Positions 1 through 8,593 of a stretch of 64,000 bases of DNA are shown here, piece after piece. Location: NCBI RefSeq assembly GCF_014904815.1, contig NZ_JACZFR010000011.1, positions 1 through 64,000 of the forward strand, in the 5' to 3' direction. Made by a program: the position numbers and the translations under genes. The DNA comes from Microbulbifer taiwanensis. GTDB taxonomy: Bacteria; Pseudomonadota; Gammaproteobacteria; Pseudomonadales; Cellvibrionaceae. How positions within the stretch are numbered: the stretch's first letter is position 1; the number at the start of each line of letters is the position of its first letter. The notes beneath the pieces were generated by a model that did not search any database, had not been told where the DNA came from, and saw only the letters and a list, made by a program, of their open reading frames with translations.

Positions 1-2611
1 AGGTAATACCGTTATTGCTCGCGCTGTTGTCAGCGTTACCGACGATTGTCCAGTGCTGGCCAGTATGTCCCTCAACCTCGTCGACCGTACCCGCTTCCTG
101 TGAGCCCGCATCTATCTCGCTGGCAAATCCGGAAAACTCAATGCCGTTGGCATTCACCGTGGTTGCCTTGACGATGAAGTGGTCGGCCTTGGCGGAGCCA
201 ACTATGCTGCTGCCGTCGCCACTCACGGACTCGATACCGCTAAAGGTGATACTGTTGCTGAGAAACTCTCCGTCCTCTCCGGTCAGGGTCATATCACCCA
301 CGGTGTTGACCTTGTCTCCGTCCGGTCCGCCAGCTTCGGCTCCAGCGTTGACGGTGGTCACGTCGCTAAACGTGATCAGGTCTGCGCTTACAGTGTAAAC
401 GCCGGTTCCCGCTCCGGTTTCGGCAACGGTAAACTCGTCATCGCCAGCAGAACCTGTCAGGGTTTCAACCTGAACTGAGGTAATTCCACTGAACAAGGTG
501 CTTCCGGTATCGTGGGTAAGTTTAACCTGCGAATCCGTACCCGTTAGTGCCAATATATTGGAGTAGGCATTAGCGTCAATATGGCTACCGGTTCCGGCGC
601 CTACTATTTCAATATTCGAAAAATCGAGCATTGAGTTAAGAAGGAAACTTCCATCATTTTCTACAACGATTTGATTGTTATCTGTTGTCAGGTCAAAACT
701 GTCTTCGCCATTGCCCCCGACTACGCTTCCCGCTGAGCCGGTAACAGTGATCTCACCTAGAATATTTGTACTACCACTTTCGTTCTGCCCGACTTTTAGG
801 GAAAAGCCATTTGCCGTGATACTGCCATTATTTTCAAACGACTCAGCCGTAGTTATAGATAAGCTGCCATTGGTAACAGCTATTGTTCCGTCATTTAGAA
901 ATGAACTGACGCCGTCTTGCGCTGAAGGTCCTGCAATCATGACCAAATCGCCATTATCGGCAGCTATACTTACGCCGCTAGCTATCTGTATCCCGCTAAA
1001 GGAATCCAACGTGAGCGCCTGCGCACTGCTCCACGTCAAATCGCTACTCACCCGAATACCGTATTCATATCGTGAAAGATCGCTAGTATCTTCGTTTAGA
1101 CCTCCGCCAGTCGTCGTTGTTGCACTGGAGGCACTTGTCACCTTGATAGTGACGTTGTTGTCAATGAGTGCAGCTTGAATACTTTCGACCGTGATACAGT
1201 TTGTACAGCTTGAGCTCCCGGGCGGATCGACTATCTCTAACCAACCCGGGTCCAATAGCCACTCCCCGGTTTCCCCGCCTGCGAGACTCAACGTGGACAC
1301 AAACATGGTGTCCTCACCCAATCGCAGATTGACCTTACCGGAAGTCTCGACAAAACCGCCATCACCGCCGATTGCACCGGACTGGGCGCGGATAGTGCCG
1401 GCGAAATCGGTGCTGTCATCAGCCCAGACAATTACCTTGCCGCCGTCGCTGTCGCCGATACCGCTCGCATCGATACCGGCTTCCGCGGTAACCACTGTGG
1501 TTTCGGCATTGCGGACATGATCGTTCTTGCCTTGGTAGTCACCACCGATCAGCACTTCGCCGCCGCCGGCGGTGCCGCGGGCATCGATATCGCCGCTGAC
1601 GGTAGCCCGGTCGCCCAGGATCTTGACCTGGCCACCCCGACCGTTGTTGCCGCGTACAGCTATCTGTCCGCTGTGGGTAGCGCTGTCGCCCTCGATTGTC
1701 ACCTGGCCGCCGGTGCTTCCGGATGCATCCAGGGTACCGCTGTTGGCCACGGCGCCGCCGGAGCCGGTCAGGCGGATGACACCGCCGCTGGTGTCAATAC
1801 CGCGGGCGCGAACTGTGCCCTCGTTATTCACCGCTGAGGTAAACAGGTCGCCGGACACACTGGCTTCCATCAGCACCTGGGTGCCGTCGATATGGCCCTC
1901 GTTCAGCACGGCGCTGTCGACGCCGAGCTGGTTTTCCATCACTTCCTTGGTGATCTTGACCCCGATCATGCCGTCGGCATCGAAGGTCAGCACCGCTTCG
2001 TCGGCCGCGGCGAGGCTGACCATTTCGGCGCTGATCAGGCCGCTGGAGGCATTGGTGACCTGTTTGCCCACCAGCACCGCGCTGGAGGCGTTGATCACGC
2101 CGCGGTTGACTACGACACCGGCACTGCCGTCCTCTCCCTTGAAGGCAAAATTGCCGTTCATGAACTCGGCCGGGTCCATGTCCAGGCCGGAGGCGGTGAT
2201 GGCGCGGACGTTGACGGTCGCGGTCTCGGTAAAGAGTACGCCGCGGGGGTTGGCGAGGATGACGTGGCCGTTGGCCTCGATGGCGCCGCGGATTTCACTC
2301 GGGCTCTGGTCGAGGATCCGGTTCAGTACTATCGAGGAGGAATCCGGCTGCAGGAACTTGACCAGCTCTTCTTCACTGAGGTTGAAGGAATCCCAGTCGA
2401 TCGCCAGCAGATCGGTCTGCTGGTCGATAATGGTGGTCAGATCCTTGGTATCGATAGTGCCTTCACCGCCGACCACAGTGCCGCCTTTCGGGGCCGCGTA
2501 AGCGGTCGGAGCGGCGATCTGGCTGGCGAGCAGTCCCGCACAGGCCAGCTGCCACACCTTGATGGCCGAAGTGATTTTTTTCAGCTCGAGCGTCATTTTT
2601 TTAGCTTTCAT
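1..2611 (-). CDS. TpsA-type filamentous haemagglutinin family exoprotein (N-terminal part, runs off window)
   Basis: An open frame of 870 codons runs from an ATG at 2611 to the window edge with no stop, so the C-terminus is outside. Translation gives a long positively charged signal peptide of about 40 residues ending near AYAAPKGG, then a haemagglutination-activity (TPS) domain with the hallmark NPRGVLF motif near residue 110. A Gly/Ser/Asp-rich beta-helix-like region follows. Further on, units of about 85 residues recur, marked by GGNGEDSF, GSAGDDEF and GSAKADHF. An AAGG ribosome site precedes the ATG; a second in-frame Met lies five codons later. The gene sits 58 bp behind its putative transporter at 2670-4640, the usual TpsB-TpsA order. 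The family role is a secreted adhesin or contact toxin; which of these applies cannot be told without the C-terminus. Confidence 0.9.
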   Translation of the reverse strand, partial: MKAKKMTLELKKITSAIKVWQLACAGLLASQIAAPTAYAAPKGGTVVGGEGTIDTKDLTTIIDQQTDLLAIDWDSFNLSEEELVKFLQPDSSSIVLNRILDQSPSEIRGAIEANGHVILANPRGVLFTETATVNVRAITASGLDMDPAEFMNGNFAFKGEDGSAGVVVNRGVINASSAVLVGKQVTNASSGLISAEMVSLAAADEAVLTFDADGMIGVKITKEVMENQLGVDSAVLNEGHIDGTQVLMEASVSGDLFTSAVNNEGTVRARGIDTSGGVIRLTGSGGAVANSGTLDASGSTGGQVTIEGDSATHSGQIAVRGNNGRGGQVKILGDRATVSGDIDARGTAGGGEVLIGGDYQGKNDHVRNAETTVVTAEAGIDASGIGDSDGGKVIVWADDSTDFAGTIRAQSGAIGGDGGFVETSGKVNLRLGEDTMFVSTLSLAGGETGEWLLDPGWLEIVDPPGSSSCTNCITVESIQAALIDNNVTIKVTSASSATTTTGGGLNEDTSDLSRYEYGIRVSSDLTWSSAQALTLDSFSGIQIASGVSIAADNGDLVMIAGPSAQDGVSSFLNDGTIAVTNGSLSITTAESFENNGSITANGFSLKVGQNESGSTNILGEITVTGSAGSVVGGNGEDSFDLTTDNNQIVVENDGSFLLNSMLDFSNIEIVGAGTGSHIDANAYSNILALTGTDSQVKLTHDTGSTLFSGITSVQVETLTGSAGDDEFTVAETGAGTGVYTVSADLITFSDVTTVNAGAEAGGPDGDKVNTVGDMTLTGEDGEFLSNSITFSGIESVSGDGSSIVGSAKADHFIVKATTVNANGIEFSGFASEIDAGSQEAGTVDEVEGHTGQHWTIVGNADNSASNNGIT

Positions 2612-2669
2612 ACCGGTACCTTGCAAAGAGCTTCCTGCTCCAACAGCAGTCGATAGAATGGAGAATCAA

Positions 2670-4640
2670 TTAAAAGAAGAATGAGATATCTGCGTAGACG
2701 GTCGGATCGTCCGGGTCGTCGCCGGTGCCCTCGATCGACGACTTGGCCATGGTCGGCCAGGCAACCGATACCTGGCTGGTAAAGGCCTCCTGCCAGCTGA
2801 ACTTGAACAAGAAGCCGGCACCGGAGAGGGTGCCCCAGTCGTCGTGGACATCGTCTTCGTAGTTGGTCACCACGCCGTAGGCGCCATCGGCGATCAGTGC
2901 CACCTGCATAATGTCGTTCAGGCTGCTGCCGAACAGGCGGGGATTGAGCACATCGGGAAGATCGAAATACCATTCGGCCGACAGCAGCGCCGCCTTGTCC
3001 GCGGAAAAGTCGCGCACGTCGAAGGCGCGCACACCGCTGGCACCGCCGAGGGAAAACTGTTCGAAGGCCGGCAGGCTCTTGTCGCTATACTGCCAGCGGC
3101 TCTTCAGGATCAGGCGGGAATTGACATCGCTGAAGGGCATGGGAATAAACAGCAGCGAGCTGGTATCCGCGGCAAACTTGCCAAAATTACCGCCGCGCTC
3201 GGGATCGACGGTGTTCTGGTGCTCGCCGTACTGGATCTTGGCGTTGAGGATATTCAGCATCGGCACGGCGCCATTGGACAGGCTGTCCATATAGAGCCCG
3301 AATTCGCCGCCGAGCACATGGTCGCCGGGTTCCGGCAGCTCGATAATGGCTTCCAGTTCGGACTCTTTGTCGGTCAGGCTGAACGAACCGGTAAGGTTGA
3401 AGTCCCGCGAGCGACGGAACTTGTGATCCAGCGTCAACGCGTAACTTTCATTTACGCCCTGCATCTCCAGTCGGTTGAGGATATTTTTTTTGTCTTCGAT
3501 GTCCTGCAGCGAGAACTGGTTGTAATCGACGGAAAACTGCAGGCGCGTACGCGGCCCCAACAGCGGCAGGCTGTAGCGGAACTGGCCCAGATCCGAGCCG
3601 AAATCTGAATCGGAATCCAGGTTGTCCACATTGGTGGACTTCAGGTATCCGATTGTCAGTGCGTCGCCGATACCCAGCGGATTCAGCCAGTCCACCGAGG
3701 TAAATAGGCGCTGATCGCCGGTAAAGATAGAGCCGTGGTTGTCGAAACGCGTTACAGTGCGCCAGGTCTGCTCGTCGCGCACCCGCAAGTTGAGCCTGGT
3801 TTCTCCGGGACTGTCACCGGCACTAAAATAACCTGTAATATTCAGGCTTGGCAGATCATTCAGCAGGTAGAGCCCTTCTTCCACGTTCGCATGACTGACT
3901 AGCTTGCCCTGCTGCTCCTCGAATGGCGCGGCCAGCTGCTCAAGGGAATACTTGCGATTGTTCTCCGCGACCACCTGGCCCAGAAGCCCCTCCTGTACCG
4001 TCATGGTAACCACACCGTCCCTGACTTCCTGTGCAGGAATCTGGACCTGGGCCAGGAAGAGACCCTGCTTGCGGTAGAAGCTGGTTAACTCGGCGGCAAT
4101 CTCTTCCAGGTCACCGAAGGTGAGGCCACGGACTGAATTCTGCTTGTCGATCACATTGACCAGCCTGCGCAGCTCCCTTGGCCCCAGGTTTTCCACGCTG
4201 TAGCGCGCCCCCATACCATCCAGCTGCAGGGCCAGCTCCTCCATGTCGTCCACGGTATATCCACCGGCGAGGAGCTGGTCCTCTTTCATAAGCTTTACCC
4301 GCAGATCCTCGGCGAGCTTCTCCACCTTTTCTCGCTCAATACCGTACTCCGGGTATTCCTGCAGGCGGTGGAACTGGATTTTACTGACGGTAATCCGCGG
4401 TCCTTCAGTGCGCTTGGATAATTCGGGAATATCGATATCGAGATTGGGATCGCGCTCCTCGCGGGTACGCTGCAGGAAGTCTCGTGTCACATCCTGCTCG
4501 CTGACGGTCGGTATATCCTGGTCAAATGCGGCCCTGACACGGCTGCGGAAACTGGAATCCTCCTGCGAGGAGGCCACCGGAGGCAGCAACAGCAGACCGG
4601 CACCGACTACGACTAACTGACTTCTGTAACGCGCGCGCAT
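2670..4640 (-). CDS. TpsB family outer-membrane transporter (ShlB/FhaC/HecB type)
   Basis: The product is 656 aa with a signal peptide (hydrophobic VVVGAGLLLL). A periplasmic POTRA region covers roughly residues 60-270, followed by a 16-strand-type beta-barrel ending in ISFFF, a typical outer-membrane terminal phenylalanine. It would recognise the TPS domain of the exoprotein encoded immediately downstream and export it across the outer membrane. Usual TpsB proteins are 550-580 aa. The surplus is in the POTRA1 zone, where about 70 residues (near 100-165) interrupt the domain. I chose the ATG at 4640 because AAGGGG lies five bases before it; a GTG two codons earlier is possible. A 69-bp gap separates it from the kinase gene upstream. 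Confidence 0.88.
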   Translation of the reverse strand: MRARYRSQLVVVGAGLLLLPPVASSQEDSSFRSRVRAAFDQDIPTVSEQDVTRDFLQRTREERDPNLDIDIPELSKRTEGPRITVSKIQFHRLQEYPEYGIEREKVEKLAEDLRVKLMKEDQLLAGGYTVDDMEELALQLDGMGARYSVENLGPRELRRLVNVIDKQNSVRGLTFGDLEEIAAELTSFYRKQGLFLAQVQIPAQEVRDGVVTMTVQEGLLGQVVAENNRKYSLEQLAAPFEEQQGKLVSHANVEEGLYLLNDLPSLNITGYFSAGDSPGETRLNLRVRDEQTWRTVTRFDNHGSIFTGDQRLFTSVDWLNPLGIGDALTIGYLKSTNVDNLDSDSDFGSDLGQFRYSLPLLGPRTRLQFSVDYNQFSLQDIEDKKNILNRLEMQGVNESYALTLDHKFRRSRDFNLTGSFSLTDKESELEAIIELPEPGDHVLGGEFGLYMDSLSNGAVPMLNILNAKIQYGEHQNTVDPERGGNFGKFAADTSSLLFIPMPFSDVNSRLILKSRWQYSDKSLPAFEQFSLGGASGVRAFDVRDFSADKAALLSAEWYFDLPDVLNPRLFGSSLNDIMQVALIADGAYGVVTNYEDDVHDDWGTLSGAGFLFKFSWQEAFTSQVSVAWPTMAKSSIEGTGDDPDDPTVYADISFFF

Positions 4641-4715
4641 ATCCACCCCTTACAAATCCTTGTATTCACTTTTTTGCTTCGATGCCACGATACTTATAAA
4701 CGGGGCATCTAATTA

Positions 4716-7322
4716 TCAGTTCAGGTCTCTGGCGACCCGGAATCCGGTAACGTGATCGGGTTCGCCGAGGTGGTAGCGTTTACTTGTCGCCAGGCAACGG
4801 CTCATTGGATCCTCGCGGCTGCCACCCGCCGCCATCAACTGGTCGCCCTCACCCAATACCCATTCCTGCACATTACCCACCGGGTTGACCAGACCGAAGG
4901 TATTGCCGGAACCGGCCCTGGCTGACACCAGCTCCGCACCCTTCTCGATTCCGCCATATTTGAGGTGACAGTTTCGATCCGGCAGCTCCTGCTGGCCATT
5001 GGCACTGGCCGCAGCGAACCACTCCCGCTCGCTGGGTAGCCGGTACTCGTAGCCGGTCTGGGCACTCAGCCACTCCAAATAGGCGCGCGCATAGGAGACA
5101 TTGACGTTTTGCACCGGCAGACTGTCTGCACCCAGCGCAAGGTCACTGCAGCCACCGGTCGCGCGGCAGAACTGCTTGAACTCACCGTTGCTGACTTCGT
5201 ACTTACCGATTACCAGCGGTACCCGCTTGCTTCCCTTTACCACCACCATGGTCGGCCCGTCGGCACCATTGGCCAGTCGATCCGCGCAACTATAGCGGTC
5301 GCCACGGCCGCCACTGCCGGGGCGCAGGTGCCCGCAGAAATCCAGCTTGAATTCCCGTAACTCCACTTGGCTTGGCAGGAGCGCCCGCGCCTCCCGCAAC
5401 AATGGCTCGGTTCGGATGGGGCTTGTTGAGGCCAGCTTGGTGAAGCAACCACTCAATTCACTGCCCAGCACCGGTCGAATCTTCAGCGCCTTGGCACTGT
5501 CCAATTGCGATAACCGGGCCAGCTGGGTTCCAACGCCGCCGGAGATATTCATTCCGAAGTTGCAGCGCAGCGCAACTTCCATATCATCCAGCACCGCGTT
5601 TATCTGCCGCTGATGCGCCAGCGCCGCCTGGCGGCGCTGTTTGCTCAACTCCTGCTGCCGCAGCCGTTCGGCTTCCCGCTCTGCCGCCAGTCGCTCCGCC
5701 TCCAGGCGCGCACGCAACTCTTCCCGCTCGGTTTCCAGTTTCGACTTGATCTGGGCCGCCTCGCTGGACTCCTCGTACCAGCCCGAGGAGCGTGACAACA
5801 TTGTGTCCGCCTCCTCCAGGTTACCCAGGTTGAGCTGACCTGTGGCACCGGCTACAAACAGCTCGTAAACCCGCTGGCGGGAATCATCCAGGTATTGTTC
5901 ATCCGAGGGATTCAGCTCGGCGTACTCACCCAGCTCAAGCTCGAGATCCTCCTCCCAGGAGCGAGTCAGGGTACTCAGCGCGATAAGCCTGTCGATGGCC
6001 TCGCGCTTGTCGGCGATACGCCGCTCCAACAGCTCGCGCTGCAACTTCTGCTCCAGCTCCACCTTGACCCGCTGCTGCTCGGCGACATTCTCCCGCTCCA
6101 GGTGGTTGTAACCCACGGCGGCACCCACCAGCAGGGCGGCAAAGGCGGTACCCAACACCCACTTCCAGGTGTTGTTGACGAAGAAGCCGTGGACGAACTC
6201 CTCTACCGTCGCGGTTCGGTTGACCCGCCTCAATTCCAGCGCGCCCTCCAGGGCCCGCCACTGACGCCGGTTCAGGGCCTTGATGCGTTTGGGCTTGAGC
6301 CGCTGTTCAAGGGCCCGGTCCGCCGGCACCTTGCCAAACGGGTGGCGACCGGCAAACAGCTCGTAGGCGACACAGCCGAGGGCATAGACATCGTCGCTGG
6401 GTGCCGGCTCGGCGCCCTTCAACATTTCCAGGCTGGCGTATGCCGGGGTCAAGGCACCCAGCGTGCTGGCATCGAAGAGGGTCTTCTCGCCAACACCGGA
6501 CACACCACCGGAAACAGCGCGCGCGATGCCGAAGTCAAATACCTTCGCACCCTTCTTGTTGGTGACGAAGATATTGCCGGGCTTGAAGTCCGAATGGACG
6601 ATACTGTGGGAATGGGCATAGATCAGGGCCTGGGAGATATCGTGCAACACCGAACAGGCCTGCTCGAACTCCAGGCCGACATCGGCGTGTTCTCGCAATA
6701 ACTTGTCGAGCGGCGCACCCTCGAGGAACTCCATCGTCATAAAGACGCGCTCGTCCTCGCGGTCGAAATCGTAGACCGTTACGATGTTCGGGTGCGCCAG
6801 CGTCTGGGACTTGCGCGCCTCGCGCTGCAAGGAAATGAAGGCATCCGGGTGCTGGCGGAAATCATCGTTCAGCAGCTTGATCGCCACATAGGGCTCGCTG
6901 TCATTGGCCTCCAGCTTACGGCGGTCCAATGCCTTGTAAACCGCCCCCATGCCGCCGACCCCGAGCAGCTTGTCCAACTCAAAACGGCCCTTGATGATCG
7001 TCTTGGTAACAGCGCCAGTTCCGGAGTGAGAATCGCCTGAGAACGCTGGCGCGCGCTCGGGTGTGCGCATCTTCTGGGGATTTGAGCTGCCCGGTGGCCT
7101 GGCGGGCGCCTTGAACACGGTGGCGTCAGCGGTAAACCCGGCTGCGGCAGATGGGATAAGGCCGGGGTTGCCCCCTACAGGCGGGTGGTCGTTGGCTCCG
7201 GTGTTGTCGCGCGCAACGAACACGGTGGTATCACCATCCTCGTGTCCCCCACCCTGTGAAGAACCCGCAGCCCCCCCTGTTGAGCGCCTCGCAGTCCCGA
7301 CTACTCGCGTCTTATCGTTCAA
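4716..7322 (-). CDS. T6SS-associated Ser/Thr protein kinase fused to formylglycine-generating-enzyme-like domain (PpkA-like)
   Basis: The product is 868 aa. A low-complexity cytoplasmic leader (1-110) precedes a Hanks-type kinase domain with glycine loop GVGGMGAVYK near 120, catalytic loop HSDFKPGN at 243-250 and DFG near 268. One transmembrane segment (about 388-407) is followed by a coiled coil and a C-terminal SUMF1/FGE-type domain (about 680-868, with GNVQEWV and a final GFRVAR). The Arg of the usual HRD is Ser, so this is a non-RD kinase. The FGE domain lacks the paired active-site cysteines, so it is probably a periplasmic ligand-binding sensor. By analogy with PpkA it would phosphorylate the Fha protein (33757-35487), opposed by PppA (38261-39124). 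Start is TTG with a strong GGGAGG site five bases upstream. Confidence 0.85.
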   Translation of the reverse strand: MNDKTRVVGTARRSTGGAAGSSQGGGHEDGDTTVFVARDNTGANDHPPVGGNPGLIPSAAAGFTADATVFKAPARPPGSSNPQKMRTPERAPAFSGDSHSGTGAVTKTIIKGRFELDKLLGVGGMGAVYKALDRRKLEANDSEPYVAIKLLNDDFRQHPDAFISLQREARKSQTLAHPNIVTVYDFDREDERVFMTMEFLEGAPLDKLLREHADVGLEFEQACSVLHDISQALIYAHSHSIVHSDFKPGNIFVTNKKGAKVFDFGIARAVSGGVSGVGEKTLFDASTLGALTPAYASLEMLKGAEPAPSDDVYALGCVAYELFAGRHPFGKVPADRALEQRLKPKRIKALNRRQWRALEGALELRRVNRTATVEEFVHGFFVNNTWKWVLGTAFAALLVGAAVGYNHLERENVAEQQRVKVELEQKLQRELLERRIADKREAIDRLIALSTLTRSWEEDLELELGEYAELNPSDEQYLDDSRQRVYELFVAGATGQLNLGNLEEADTMLSRSSGWYEESSEAAQIKSKLETEREELRARLEAERLAAEREAERLRQQELSKQRRQAALAHQRQINAVLDDMEVALRCNFGMNISGGVGTQLARLSQLDSAKALKIRPVLGSELSGCFTKLASTSPIRTEPLLREARALLPSQVELREFKLDFCGHLRPGSGGRGDRYSCADRLANGADGPTMVVVKGSKRVPLVIGKYEVSNGEFKQFCRATGGCSDLALGADSLPVQNVNVSYARAYLEWLSAQTGYEYRLPSEREWFAAASANGQQELPDRNCHLKYGGIEKGAELVSARAGSGNTFGLVNPVGNVQEWVLGEGDQLMAAGGSREDPMSRCLATSKRYHLGEPDHVTGFRVARDLN

Positions 7323-7931
7323 ATCCGCCTCCCTGGAAGATTTTTAACGGCATATCCTATTGCCGTACCGGAAAAAATATCCCGATATTAAAGACATGGT
7401 AATAAAGCAGGCGCGCAGTATACCCAACGGAAAATTCTGCAACAACGACCCTTGGATAAAAAATTCTTGAAATTTCCGTCGCACCCAAGCCACTGCACAA
7501 GTTAACTATATGGGCGTGAACCAGCTCACCATTCAACGGCAAAATTACAAGACATTACACAACCACAGACATCGACAGCGACTACTGGAAATATTTTCAC
7601 TAATAATTGGGGTCAGAGTGGGAGTGACCCATAATCGATAAAATTTTACTTTTCTTGCTAATCACTTCTCCCGCCCCAGCAAACACAACGGATCAGTAAA
7701 TGGTGCCAGAGCAAATTTACGGAATGCCGACAGTTGCAAGAAGGCACCGCCAACTTGCCCCAGGTATTCGTGCCAGAGTCGATTAAATAGCTGTAAATTG
7801 CGGTTTTTTTTTCCATTTCACTCTGCTTAAATGCCTGCAATTGCCGTTTCGGCAAGCCTGAACTGCTGCGATACCGCGGTGGTAAAGGATGCACCACCCA
7901 AGCCACAGACCATACCTAAGAGGGATTTCTT
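7323..7931. promoter_or_regulatory. 609-bp divergent intergenic region between the kinase gene and hcp
   Basis: No convincing gene is present; two short minus-strand frames (7357-7542 and 7658-7906) show no recognisable protein and lack good ribosome sites. The region is AT-rich beside the kinase gene and must hold promoters for both divergent genes. Visible structure includes a GGGTCA/TGACCC hairpin at 7609-7630 and a small inverted repeat TTGCCG-TTT-CGGCAA at 7841-7855 that could be an operator. I found no correctly spaced sigma-54 -24/-12 element. AGAGGG lies before the hcp ATG. Confidence 0.5.
7609..7630 (+). repeat. GGGGTCAGAGT-type palindromic motif
   Basis: The sequence GGGGTCA, a short loop and TGACCC form a six-pair stem. 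GGGGTCAGAGT is a motif often found beside RAYT (REP-associated transposase) genes and as solitary remnants in gammaproteobacteria. This copy stands alone, about 30 kb from the RAYT-like gene of the window. The link to that gene is inference. Confidence 0.45.
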
Positions 7932-8420
7932 ATGGCTATCTACATGAACTTCAACAGCAACTCACCGAAGGGTAACGTAACCGCCAAGGGCTACGAGGAC
8001 TGGATTGAAGTAGACAGCTTCAACTTCGGCGTAGGCCGCGGTATCAGCATGGAAGCCGGCGCTATGGCCAACCGTGAGGCCTCGCGTCCCAGCATCAGTG
8101 AAATCACTGTCACCAAGCGTATCGACGCGGCTTCCGGCGGCCTGTTCAAGGCTTCCGTATCCGGCGACGAAGGCGTTACTGCAGAATTTCACGTAGTCCA
8201 GACTGGCGCCAACTCTGTCGAGAAGTACGCTGTCTACAAGCTGGAAGATGCCATCATTTCTTCCTACAGCATCAGCGCTTCTGCCGGCGGCGCTCCCCAG
8301 GAGTCCATCTCCCTGAGCTTCGCCAAGATTGAGGCCGACCTCAACCACGCGGACAAGACCAACAAAAACCCGAAAAACATGCGCGTGGGATACGATCTCA
8401 CTACCGCTACCGTGCTGTAA
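7932..8420 (+). CDS. hcp: Hcp family T6SS tube protein
   Basis: The product is 162 aa, the normal Hcp length, beginning MAIYMNFNS and continuing with the family pattern KGYEDWIEVDSFNFGVGRGIS and a C-terminal beta-rich region. Hcp hexamers stack into the tube that the sheath pushes out, and they carry small effectors. AGAGGG lies about eight bases before the ATG. The gene is first in a plus-strand module with vgrG and PAAR and is followed by a strong hairpin, which would allow far more Hcp than VgrG to be made. Confidence 0.96.
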   Translation: MAIYMNFNSNSPKGNVTAKGYEDWIEVDSFNFGVGRGISMEAGAMANREASRPSISEITVTKRIDAASGGLFKASVSGDEGVTAEFHVVQTGANSVEKYAVYKLEDAIISSYSISASAGGAPQESISLSFAKIEADLNHADKTNKNPKNMRVGYDLTTATVL

Positions 8421-8440
8421 GGCGAATTTCGGTTCTCACC

Positions 8441-8495
8441 GCAGGGGCCGAGGCCTGCAGCCGAAGGCTGCGGGGCTGCGGCCCCTCGGTTTTTT
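8441..8495 (+). terminator. Rho-independent terminator downstream of hcp
   Basis: AGGGGCC (8443-8449) pairs with GGCCCCT (8480-8486), with a nested GCAGCC/GGCTGC stem inside, and six T residues follow at 8490-8495. It lies between hcp and vgrG, so it probably attenuates read-through into vgrG. Confidence 0.75.
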
Positions 8496-8530
8496 AGCCG
8501 AGCGCTTTTTGAGTGTTTCGCTAAAAAACC
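8488..8530 (+). repeat. Second perfect hairpin overlapping the hcp terminator T-tract
   Basis: GGTTTTTTAGC at 8488-8498 pairs perfectly over 11 bases with GCTAAAAAACC at 8520-8530, with a 21-base loop. The left arm contains the T-tract of the preceding terminator hairpin, so RNA carrying both would stack the two stems. Confidence 0.65.
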
Positions 8531-8593
8531 GGCATCGCGCATTACAAAATGCGCAAGTCGTCAGGCACCATCAGGGATACTTTGGGGCTGATT

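Noticed and set aside
7721-7760. Sigma-54 promoter upstream of hcp (GGCAC ... TTGC)
   Set aside because: The GG and GC dinucleotides are 12 bases apart instead of 10.
7658-7906. 82-codon minus-strand frame in the hcp leader region
   Set aside because: It has no homology I can recognise, no ribosome site, and lies in the expected hcp promoter region.
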